Of a DNA stretch of 64,000 nt, positions 1-10,300 are shown piece by piece. Source of the DNA: Lineus longissimus (lineage: Eukaryota; Nemertea; Pilidiophora; Heteronemertea; Lineidae). The notes under the pieces were generated by a model that did not search any database, was not told the origin of the DNA, and saw only the letters and a list, made by a program, of their open reading frames with translations. The stretch spans positions 14,153,001 to 14,217,000 of the forward strand of contig NC_088308.1 in NCBI RefSeq assembly GCF_910592395.1, in the 5' to 3' direction. How positions within the stretch are numbered: the stretch's first letter is position 1; each line of letters opens with the position of its first letter. The position numbers and the translations under genes are program-made.

Positions 1-477
1 ACAGGTTCAAATTGGCTATATCTTGAATATATTGAATTGCGATGAAAATCTAATGCAATAAAGAGCAATATCGAAGAGACAAATTAATCAAACCAATTGT
101 CCACAGACTCGGACCCTGAAATGGCATAATGTGTGCGTGCATATAAAAGTATCAATTGGTCCCATAGAGATGATGAGGCAATGTCAATATGCCTTGTTCC
201 TTAGTCAGCAATATGCCCCTTTTTATACGGAGAAGAAGGAGAACCCAGATAGGCCTTCACATGTCGGCTTCCAAATGGCTCAAACCAACTGTACTATCAC
301 TACTATAAATTTAAAATGCGTGCTCCTCCTACATGTAGCAATGTCTCGGCCAAAAAGGCACTTAGTCGACAGGCAAGTTAGAAGTTCAGCACCGTAAGCA
401 GCTCCTTGGTAAGGCCATGTCAGGTTCCGCGCGCCTCATCAGATACATCAAGTATTGAAAGCTGTGGTGGGCTGAGC
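1..477. repeat. Dispersed repeat, first part (inverted relative to 23.6-24.06 kb)
   Basis: This stretch matches the reverse complement of about 23600-24060 with many substitutions. The weak 88-residue ORF here and its 71-residue counterpart on the other strand at 23.7-23.9 kb share segments only because the DNA is repeated. I do not call either as a gene. The match resumes at 2977 after a 2.5-kb interruption. Confidence 0.6.
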
Positions 478-2969
478 ACATAACAAGAGGCCCAAGGGCC
501 TGGCGCTCAGCTGAGTAAGCAGATACAATTCATAGTTTAGCAGTTTTACTGATACTTTTAGATAGATTTGGCAAGGACTATATATAGTTACAATAACCAT
601 GGATGCTTCAATTTGTCAACTGTGAAAGATGTAAGTGACATCACATGAAGTAATGCAGTGCGAGTGCGACATTTCCAATAGAGCCAGGATCTATGTCACA
701 GTGACACACAGACAGGATTGGTTTTCCTTCTGGTATCAAAATTGATGTCCTCATACTAGTATGTCCTGAAAAGGTATTTGGACACTTACATGATCATTGT
801 ACCGTTGAGCTTGGGTCTGGTGCAATACCAACTTTAAATGGGGGGGTTAGTGGATTTAGCAAAGTGTTTGGGATGCCCTGTATGTGAAGAAGTAAGATAA
901 AGAGGTGCTTAAGAAAATTAACTTTATTGTTAAAAGATTGACCTAACCTGCACGTGATTGGAATTTAACAAAGGCTGATTGCAATCATGGAGTAAATTAT
1001 ATAAGAATCACTGATTTGGCAAAGATTATTACATTTACAAGACGTCAAGATGGAAAGTGATTGTACAGTGTTTGCAAAATCCGGACCTACTTTCCGTCAA
1101 TGCTGAATACGTCGATGAGAGCTCTTGAACTATCATTCCATGCAAAAAATGGCAATGACAACACCACTAATAACTTCAAATTATTTTCCGGTTATGATAA
1201 CACAACATGCATCTTCATGATCATGATCTTTCTCAAACTAACTGAATGACCTAATCGCCTTGGACGCACAACCACATATCAATCCACCCCGACGATCGAC
1301 ACATCCATTCGATTCGATAACACTCGATACAGTTTGATAAATAAACAAAGTTTTCGTGCTTTTAGCTGTCAACATCAATGGCTATAATATACTCCTGCAG
1401 AATAGTAGAACTAATAGAACTAATTTCCGAAGTTTCCAATAGTTTGAACACAACTCAGAACATCACCCATCAGCCAAGGAGGATACCGCGGTGACGTCAC
1501 ATCACGTGATCACGACCCATATTACTGATCGCTATGGCCAATCAGATTCAGTCTACTGACAGCACCAGCACTAAACACATCTCTACGTCTCACTGTCTGG
1601 TGCGCTCCTGTACACAAATACACCAATAGACATGAAATATTGCAATACCTTGTATGGATTCTTCCTGTGTAAAATAAAATTTACAGAGCAGATTAACTTC
1701 CACAAATAAAAAAGACGTTTGGCGTGGCCAAAGTGTGGAAATAATGTCTCCGCTAAAATACGCTACGAAATACACTAGGCAATGCACTACGCGATACACG
1801 ATAGAGGTGCAGTTGAGTTTGTTATTGTTTTGACTTAGAAGCCCGCCTATATCATAATATATTCATGTATTCATGAAGTATGAACTCATTTCTGTCCCAT
1901 ACAACTCTAAGAACAGTCAATTTCTCCTTAAATCATCACCGAAACCGCGATATCCACAGGAAGATTTCGTTCTAGTGTCCGAAAATGCATGATTTTACAG
2001 GGGCGCTAACTCGACAAATAGAGGGGATCTATGGGGATCAATGCGAGTTTTAGGTCCTACAGGTCTCGAACTTGTAAAATCTGTAAACATGCCTCCAAAT
2101 CCCATTATGATAATGAAGAGATTGCCCCATGTCTGGGAGACTGTTTTGAAACCATCGCTAATTTTGCCCATCAGCTGGACTCAGATCTGCATAAATTACG
2201 ATAAATAATGAGGTCGTCGCTTCAATTTCGCAAAGGAAGTTGACTCCATTCGAAGGTTGTTTTGACCAAATTCCGTTGAAATCATCGTTATGAGGGCATT
2301 TGAACACATTCTCGTTGATCTTTTCTATAAACGTGTGAAGATTTGTACCAAAATACATTTCCGTAAAGGCTTAAATAAGAAAATTTGTCACTTACAAAAT
2401 CATCGCTCCGGTAGAAATAAAATGGTTACCGCCATTTTCTTGATGATAGTACTCCAGGTAACCTCGACCGCGCAGTGGAGGGTCGAGCCGCCTCGTCAAT
2501 TTACCCCAGACGAGCCGTTCATACAGTGAATGCACTGGCAATACCAGCAGTCCGGTATTCCCTGGTTCGAGGTTTTCATGTCAGTTCGCGGCGGGAAATT
2601 TAAAGCGGGGTCATCTGGGGTCAAACAACAGTTTTGCTCACTACCGCCAACTGGTGATATAAATCCACACTAATCTATTTCATATCAAAACTTCTGTATC
2701 ATGAAGACCTTTTCAACTTTATTTCAAGCTTTTATCTGCTCGAATAGAGCGTCAAAAATACGCCTTTTGCCCCCTGGGGAGCTGAATTTGAGTCGAATTG
2801 CCCAAATTTTTTCTGTAAGCAACATTTTCTGCGGTGTTTATATACAAAACCATATTTGAAGTGCCTCGGCTGTACGGTTACAAAATGCCCAACATGGCTA
2901 GATGGATGGCAGGATGGAAGGACAAACACCAATCAATTAGCTATTTGACTAGCTCCGCTGACTTTGTCA
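478..2969. mobile_element. Probable 2.5-kb insertion inside a dispersed repeat
   Basis: The two halves of the repeat (1-477 and 2977-3255) are contiguous in the inverted copy at 23.31-24.06 kb, so 478-2969 looks inserted. The 7-base word GCTGAGC sits on both sides (471-477 and 2970-2976) and could be a target-site duplication. I find no clear terminal inverted repeats, tail or coding region, so the class is unknown and the segment may itself be composite. Confidence 0.4.
1491..1542. promoter_or_regulatory. Cluster of CRE, E-box and CCAAT motifs
   Basis: A palindromic CRE (TGACGTCA, 1492-1499) lies next to an E-box palindrome (CACGTG, 1503-1508) and a CCAAT box (1538-1542). Such a cluster is promoter-like, but no open frame is seen nearby and the motifs are short enough to occur by chance. 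Confidence 0.2.
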
Positions 2970-2976
2970 GCTGAGC

Positions 2977-3255
2977 TAAAAAGACCATGGTCACCTTAAT
3001 TTGAAAATCCCTTCATAATCAAGGGCTACCTCTGACTAAAACAGCACAATAGACCACCAATTTGACCCCAGCTCCTAACTGCGGGAAAACCCAAGTCCAG
3101 CAACCAAAAGTACCAAAAATACGTTTTTGTTTACATTTGAACTGCACACATGCGTTTGTTTACAATTTCATTTCCCGCGAAATCTCGAAAATCAGGTGAC
3201 CTGCAATCGTGGATTGAAAATAACATTAACCTGGGTTCAGCAGGTCAGCAGGTAT
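2977..3255. repeat. Dispersed repeat, second part (inverted relative to 23.31-23.59 kb)
   Basis: This matches the reverse complement of about 23310-23590, including the blocks around TGGTCTATTG and CCCGCGAAATCTCG. It completes the repeat whose first part is at 1-477. Confidence 0.6.
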
Positions 3256-4301
3256 ACCGTATTTAGTTGCGTTTCTGATGAAATTCGCTTTCCGATGTCA
3301 CAAAACATGTCCACTTTGGTTCATTTTATCAGCTGTTATTCACTTTTGAATGAGGAAACTCACCCCAGCGTATGCCGGCCAGCGGCATGCCGAACAGAGG
3401 ACGATTGATTTGGCGCCAAAAATGCTACACCAATCAAATATTGTATTGCATGCCAAAACACCATTGACACATCAGATTTATCAGCATAACAAACAATATC
3501 ACAGTGATTTTAGATTATCTCATAGTCATAAATAGTGTTACAACACTTTCCAAGGAGATTCAAGGAGATTCATTTGTTGAAATATTTTTTGTCTTCAATC
3601 CCCAAATTCGCACCTTTTTCAGAAAACATGCTCTCCCAAAGCTATATGTATTAGCGCGCCTCTCACGGCACTTTGTTGAACTAAAACTTTGCACGAAGTC
3701 GAAGGGAAGCCTTGTGCATTGCGCTTCTTGATTCTTTGAATGTGCGATTAGCAAGAAGACGTTGCATTGCGCAAGAAACCTGTCAAAATGCCATTTGTGT
3801 TCATTCCATTACCTGTTGCTTTTCCGAAAAAAATTAAAACCACCCTTCCGCTTCACTTTCTTTGGAAAAACGAATGATAAACTAAGAATTTTTTTATTGG
3901 GCCTAATTGGAAGTTTTCCAAATGGAAACCAAACGCCGTCGCCGGCATCGGCACTGGCAGCAGAAACATGCCATACACTGCAGGGTATTGAAAATAAAAT
4001 CAGATTGAATGGATTTTATTTGGACCTTTGTTATATATTGACAACAACTTGAAGTATCTTATGATCAATAATACTTTAGTGGAAGAAAATGGATGAAAAT
4101 ATGGCCTTGACCGTGAAACCTGGACCAGCTAATAAATTTTGTCAATTTCTATACGATTAGGCCCCATAGGCTACGCCTTCATCCCCAGTACTAATCTTTA
4201 TTCTGCGATCAACGAATCCAGGTGGCCAAAGGCCACCCAAGGTGCTTTAGCGCATAGTGGTGTTTGGGACAACGTATCTGAGCGAGAAGGGCCGCAGGCG
4301 C
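3256..4301. other. Non-coding stretch, nothing recognised
   Basis: Only short chance ORFs are present in all frames and none resembles a known family. No strong inverted or tandem repeat was seen. The last 160 bases contain short G+C-rich palindromes such as GGTGGCCAAAGGCCACC. Confidence 0.5.
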
Positions 4302-4353
4302 AGTGAGCTAGTTCAAACGCCTCAAGTGAGATCTTTATCTCCCTTTAATTAAC

Positions 4354-5066
4354 CCTATAACACCTGGAGCCACTGCCAGCGCAAGTGCTTATTCCCCTAG
4401 GCCCCGACGTGATTTTACCTGGAAATAAATTTTTTTGCGATGGGTCTAGTTTTTTACAAAATGACATAGGTGAACTAAGTCCCGTTTATTTGAAATTCCC
4501 TATTATTGGATAGGGTACATCCAAATCGGAATCAAACAAACGATCCATTTCTGCAATTCAAATGTCCAACCTGAATTTACTGGCTTGAAGAGAAACAAAA
4601 ACTTAATCGTCAAATATCTCAAAAACTTCTACAGCAACCACCATTGTTCATCCGGGCATTTGAAAGCTTAAGTTTCATAGATTTTTTGCGATGGGTCCAG
4701 TTTTTTACAAAATGACATAGGTGAACTAAGTCCCGTTTATTTGAAATTCCCTATTATTGGATAGGGTACATCCAAATCGGAATCAAACAAACGATCCATT
4801 TCTGCAATTCAAATGTCCAACCTGAATTTACTGGCTTGAAGAGAAACAAAAACTTAATCGTCAAATATCTCAAAAACTTCTACAGCAACCACCATTGTTC
4901 ATCCGGGCATTTGAAAGCTTAAGTTTCATAGATTAATAATAGGCGGCGCTCTGAAGGAGATCGGTAGCTAAGCGCACGAATTTTGAATATGGGTGTGCGG
5001 GCGTCATAGGGCGCCTCCAGGGGGATCGGCGGCGGGCGCCATAGGGCGCCTCCAGGTGTTATAGGG
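4354..5066. mobile_element. piggyBac-like MITE, copy A, with an internal 251-bp duplication
   Basis: The element is bounded by TTAA on both sides (4350-4353 and 5067-5070). Its termini are inverted repeats that start CCCTATAACACCTGGAG and end with the complement. TTAA target duplication plus CCCT ends are the hallmark of piggyBac-type elements. It has no coding capacity. A segment of about 251 bp (for example the words beginning at 4441 and 4692) is tandemly duplicated and accounts for the length difference from copy B (463 bp). The flanks (4302-4349 and 5071-5079) also match those of copy B. Confidence 0.8.
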
Positions 5067-5079
5067 TTAATAATCGAAT

Positions 5080-5872
5080 CTATACTATAATGCGCGTTGT
5101 GGCCGCTCAATAGGAGGCGATTTTTGTTTCAAAATTGGGCCTCGAAAATGCGTCGAATTCTTGCAACTTTGGTTTCGTAGGTGTGGATCATAAGTAAGAG
5201 TGTCACTGAGGGTGTCATACGTCGAATATCTTGGTGGTTTTAGAATAAATAACAACTTTTCAGAGAGCACGTCGACTGGAGAGCTCCGCTCATTCTCAAA
5301 AGCATACACAAACTTCACGCATATTCTCCCTGCCACATCAGTATTAGCTTCCAGCACGTATGTAGTGCTACACAACCTGGTCCATGGTGCAGGGTATTAG
5401 CAGGGAGATTAATGATTAGCCTATTCTATTTTAGTTCAATTCGAGAAACAGTTATGCCAGGATGGACAAAATATGTACAGTGGCCAGCGCTTGCTCTTTG
5501 ATTTATTCTTTACTGACTGATGTTGTCAGTTTGAATTGTGTTCTGCATCTCTCCATGCACCTGGCTTTGATCCGACAGTGGCATTGGGTACGGGAGTGGG
5601 TAGGTGATATGCCTAATATGTGAGGGCCTTATGTGGAACAGGACCTGCTGTCACTGGTCTCAATGCATTGTGTAAAATAGCGTACTCCAATCAATCTTTT
5701 GGGGGTTGCATGTAGATAGCAGCAATAAGTCCCTAAATGCAGTTCATTGCGTGTTTAACCTTTAATAAAACTTCAGTAACGTTAGAAATTTAATGTAGTT
5801 CAATCATCGTGCCCATTTAACTAATGTATATTACATTTCAACTTTGCCCGCTCCATGGGTATATGCTAGTAC
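5080..5872. other. Non-coding stretch, nothing recognised
   Basis: Only short overlapping ORFs on both strands at 5.08-5.4 kb, with no family resemblance. It separates MITE copy A from the 5' LTR of the BEL element. Confidence 0.4.
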
Positions 5873-7310
5873 TGACAATGCCAGTTCATTAAAGACGATG
5901 CTATGAAGGAATTTCAAGTGATGAATGTTCCAAATTTTATCTTAATATCCAATTGTTTTCCACCAAAACAATAAATCGGACATTGCCCGAATGTTAGGAA
6001 AGTTTGGATATGCCGGTGCCGGTACTGCCGATGCTATGCTGTCATCCATCATGACCGAAGAATCGGAGATTGCCCAAAGTTTTCCAATAACTACCGAATG
6101 AAATCATCTGGTGCCAGTGCTGGTGATGCCAACGTTGTTTCATGCCGTCATCCCCAAAAGGAATCAGAGATTACCTGAAAGTTTCCGATAACTCCCAAAT
6201 GAAATCATTCTGGTGTCGGTGCCGGCGATGCCGATGCTGTACTTCATGCAGTCATCCCAAAAGGGAATCGGAGATTACCCGAACGTTTCCGATAACTACC
6301 AATGAAATCATTCTGTTGTCGGTGCCGGTGATGCCGACGCTGTTTCATGCCGTCATACCCAAAAGGAATCGGAGATTACCCAAACATTTCTGATCACTCC
6401 CAAATTAAATCATTGATTCTGGTGGCCACTCGCTGCTTCATGCCATCATCCCCACAGGTAATCGGTGATTGCCCGAACGTTTCCTATTACTCACAGCAAA
6501 GGCCCCTGAATGCTAATTAGCGGGATTATCGGGCTAAACAATGGGATTAGCTCGGAAATAATATATAGGGAGTTAAAAAACTAAAGGTGGGCAAGTGAGG
6601 ACCAGATTTGAAGCGAGTGTGGCTGCCGAAATGGACTTCATGATGATTATGTTATTGTTTTTAGATTTAGTTTGAATTTAGATTGATTAATATTGGTATA
6701 TAAAGTTTATGTTTTATAAATGAACAGGAAAGTCTTCACTTCCAGGGATCCGTGAGAACGATTGAGTACGCTCGAGTAAAGTGAGCCTAATTAGATCGGA
6801 CAGTTTAAGGAAGTGTCCAGGATCTGAAGTTTATTGTGCGTGGGTGGAGAGGAAATCTGTATATTGTTATAGTAATGAAAGACATGCTTATTCCAAGGTT
6901 ATTGTGTTGCTAGGCCTGGCGGCAGATCAAAAAGAATGCCTTTGACTGACCCATTGCCGCATCTTGCGTGGGCGGATGACTTCCGTTCTCAGAAATAAGT
7001 AACCTGCTTTATCTTAAGAAATATTTGTACGATTGTAAACTCTTGGTGGTCCTAACAGGGCCTCGTCTCTCCGAGCCCCTCCTACTCACACCCACACTTA
7101 GCATAAATGATGAAATCTTAGTTAGAAGTAGTTTAGTGTAAAAGTAAATTCTGAAGTGTTATGACCTCTCGTGCTCCGTGAATGTATCAGCGTTGATTGC
7201 AAATATATTGTTCCTTGATGAAGTTTAATACACGGGTTATATAGTAGAACTGAAGTTGTTTGTGATTCCTCGTTACTAAACAGCCAAAGGATGTATGGAC
7301 TCCCCCGACA
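5873..7310 (+). repeat. 5' long terminal repeat of the BEL element
   Basis: TG...CA bounded and 1438 bp long, which is long for an LTR. It contains a tandem minisatellite (5974-6490), an AT-rich region near 6640-6720 with TATA-like words, and a 3' part that carries ATG 7291 of the long reading frame. Confidence 0.88.
5974..6490. repeat. Six-unit minisatellite within the 5' LTR
   Basis: The anchor AATCGGAGATTACCCGAAC and variants recur at 5974, 6061, 6162, 6266, 6367 and 6460, a period of 87-104 bp. Each unit also carries GGTGCCGGTGATGCCGACG-like and CATGCCGTCATCCC-like words. The same array is in the 3' LTR, shifted by 7540, and a lone unit is at 15931-16015. Confidence 0.75.
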
Positions 7311-7371
7311 GAGTATTGGTCTCTCCGACCGGATAAGAACTAGTGATCGTTTATATGACGAGGATTTCACG

Positions 7372-10300
7372 ATGAGGCAAGTGAAGGCCAAAATGAACGT
7401 TCATGATGGAAATATTGGCCGTGGAATTAGATGTTTAGAGCGCCTGGTCAAACGAAACGTAAGACCAGGCATAATCAAGGAACAGATTGCAGCGTTGATC
7501 AAGAGCAGGGATGAGGCCATGAAATGCGGCCTCCATCTCGTGGAGATGGAGCCGGACACTACCACGGACGTCAATAGTCTACTTGACCATCAGTACGAAC
7601 AGGTCAATGACGTCGTGGTCGAAGCAGAAATTTGGCTGAGCGATGTGGCTATCACCATTGATAGAACTGGCGATGTGTTCTCGCAATGTGGCGTAAGTAA
7701 GGCCAGTTCTGGGGATGAGCCACGGGAACCCCCGAAGGCGGAGCGGGATCAAGGCCGATCTCGTGATCCTGAAGTACGGGATGCAGTGGTTGGTGATGGT
7801 GTTCCTGAGCAACGGAGGGATGGCCGAGATGCGGACGATGTTGAAGCCAGTGGTCGCGATCGGGACGTGGTATGTGATTCGTTGGCGGATGAGATAGGCG
7901 GGATGAATCTTCGTCGTGCGGCGAGTGATGCTGTACTGTATTCAAGAGATGGTTGCGCCGAAAGGCCCAGGATCCAGCTGTGTGAAAGCTGCATAAAGCA
8001 GCTGAGAACTTCTGAACATTCCTCACAGCATGCGCACCAGGTAGGTCATGATTTTTCTACTCGTGCAAATCATCCACCCCCACATGTTTCGCATAATTTC
8101 GGTAACACTGTTGTTCCTTCATCGTCTTTTGGCAAGTCCCTCCCAAGACTGAAGCTTCAAAGTTTTGATGGAGACGCGTTAAAATGGACAGATTCGAATG
8201 GAATGTTCCGAGCCATGGTGCATTCATCCCCGATGTCCGACACAGAGAAAATTACCCATCTACAACACGCTGTAGTTGGGCGCGCGAAGGCGGAAATCGT
8301 AGGTTTTGGCTACGATGGTCTAATGTATGCGCCTGCGCTGGAGGCTTTAGAAGAGCGCTTCGGTAAACGTCAATTTGTGGTTCGCGCGCACTTAGATAAA
8401 CTGGCAAAGCTGCCCTCGGTTTCGGAAGGAAACCGTAATAACGTGTTCAGCTTGGCATCGGCCGTACGGGCTGTTGTTCTTGCCTTTGATTCGCTGGGTT
8501 ATTACGGCGACCTTGAGGCAGTTAGTAACTGCGAAATTGTGATCGGGAAAATGTCCGAAGGTATGAGGTTTCGCTGGGCGAGACACCTTGCCAGGTCCAG
8601 AGTAGATCAACCGACTCTCCGAACCATCAACCATTGGCTCGCCGATGAGGTCAAAACATACGAATGGTTGCCGTCCTCGTCGAAGTCGACCAGTTCACAG
8701 CGAAATGTAACTCTGGCCACCAGTGAATCGCACATCGGTAAACAAAAGGGCTTTAAACCAGTAACTAAACCCAAATTTGTTGTAAGGTGTCCCATCGATG
8801 ATAGTTCTTCTCATGATCTGGCTCACTGTCCCAAGTTCAAGGCAATGAGTAATGAGGAGCGTGCAAATGTTGTGTGGCAAAACAAGTTGTGTTGGCTTTG
8901 TTTGAACAAAGGTTGTTGGGTTCGGAAATGTAAGGCTAAACATTGTGGTGTAGGTGACTGTAAAAGAAGTCACCATGCGATGCTTCATCGTGATGTAGAG
9001 CCGACGGTAGAGGTTAGGCCTACTGCTGTTGAGCATACAGGTTTGAAAATACACTCTGAAAATAGATCAGTCTTGCTTCAAGATGTGCCGGTAAGGCTTC
9101 ATGGGCCGGCAGGTCACGTGGATACTCATGCTATGCTTGATCTCGGCAGCACGTGCTCTCTATTGTCAACAGAGATAGCGAATCGGCTTGAGCTAAAAGG
9201 TGTGTCTCAGGAGTCAGATTTAAGTGGTATTAGGGAGAGGAGTTTGGTGACTTCAGAGCGGGTGACGCTGAAATTAAGTCCAGGGCATTGTCAAGCTCAA
9301 CCTAGTTTACATAGTGTTAGTAATGTTTGGGTTGTGGATCAGCTTAATCTGCCTGTTGTGAATGTAGACATGGCCAAGGAAAAGTTTGCTTGGTCCCACC
9401 TGAAAGATCTGATCTTACCGTCGGTTGAAGGTCATCATGTCACTTTGTTGCTTGGCTCTGATGCTATGGACATCATAAAGCCGCTTGAGGTTCGGTCGGG
9501 CCCAAAGGGGGCACCAAATGCTATCAATACTGTGCTTGGTTGGACTGTTGTAGGCCCACTCCCGGGAAAACAGGGTAGGCCTAGTTATGAAAGTTCATTT
9601 CGCGTTGGGTTACAGGTCAGTGACCCTGATGTTTGCCTCAGTAGGTTGGTAAAGGATTGGTGGTCCACCGAAGCCTTTGGTTGTTCCCATGACATTAAAA
9701 ATGTCAGATCCATTGAGGACAAACGAGCTATCGCTATAATGGAAAATTCGACCAAAAAGGTTGGTGGGCGGTATGAGACCGGCCTCCTCTGGAAAGAGAA
9801 GGATGTTGTTCTCCCTAGCAATTGCGTTATGGCAGAGCGCAGGTTGTTGTCTCTTGAGAGAAAGTTAGACAAAGATCCTCTTCTCAAAAATTCGTATGAG
9901 AAAACCTTTCTAGATGACACTGAGAAGGGTTATGCGAGGAAGTTGTCCCCCTCTGAGATTGCTGCTCATGAGGACCGACAGTGGTTTTTGCCCCATCATG
10001 CTGTGTTGAATCCCAACAAGCCAGGGAAAGTTCGGCGTGTGTTTGATGCTGCGGCGAGGTACGAGGGGGTCGCATTGAATGATTGTCTTTTGACGGGGCC
10101 AACTCTGTTGAATTCGTTGGTTGGAGTCCTCATAAGGTTCAGGGAAGGGCCAGTTGCTTTGGCCACTGATATTGAAGGGATGTACTCCCAGGTTCTCGTT
10201 CCAAAGGCTGACCAACCAGCCCTCAGATATCTTTGGAGAACAAATCGGAGTAAACCTCCCGATGTCTACCAATATCAACGGCACATTTTCGGGGCAACGG

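Noticed and set aside
131-397. 88-codon ORF at the left edge
   Set aside because: Its similarity to the minus-strand ORF at 23664-23879 comes from both lying in the same dispersed repeat. There are no domain features and the substitutions do not look codon-constrained.
6142-6393. Cys-rich 83-codon ORF repeated at 13682-13933
   Set aside because: It is translation of the LTR minisatellite, and the Cys-rich look follows from the repeat sequence.
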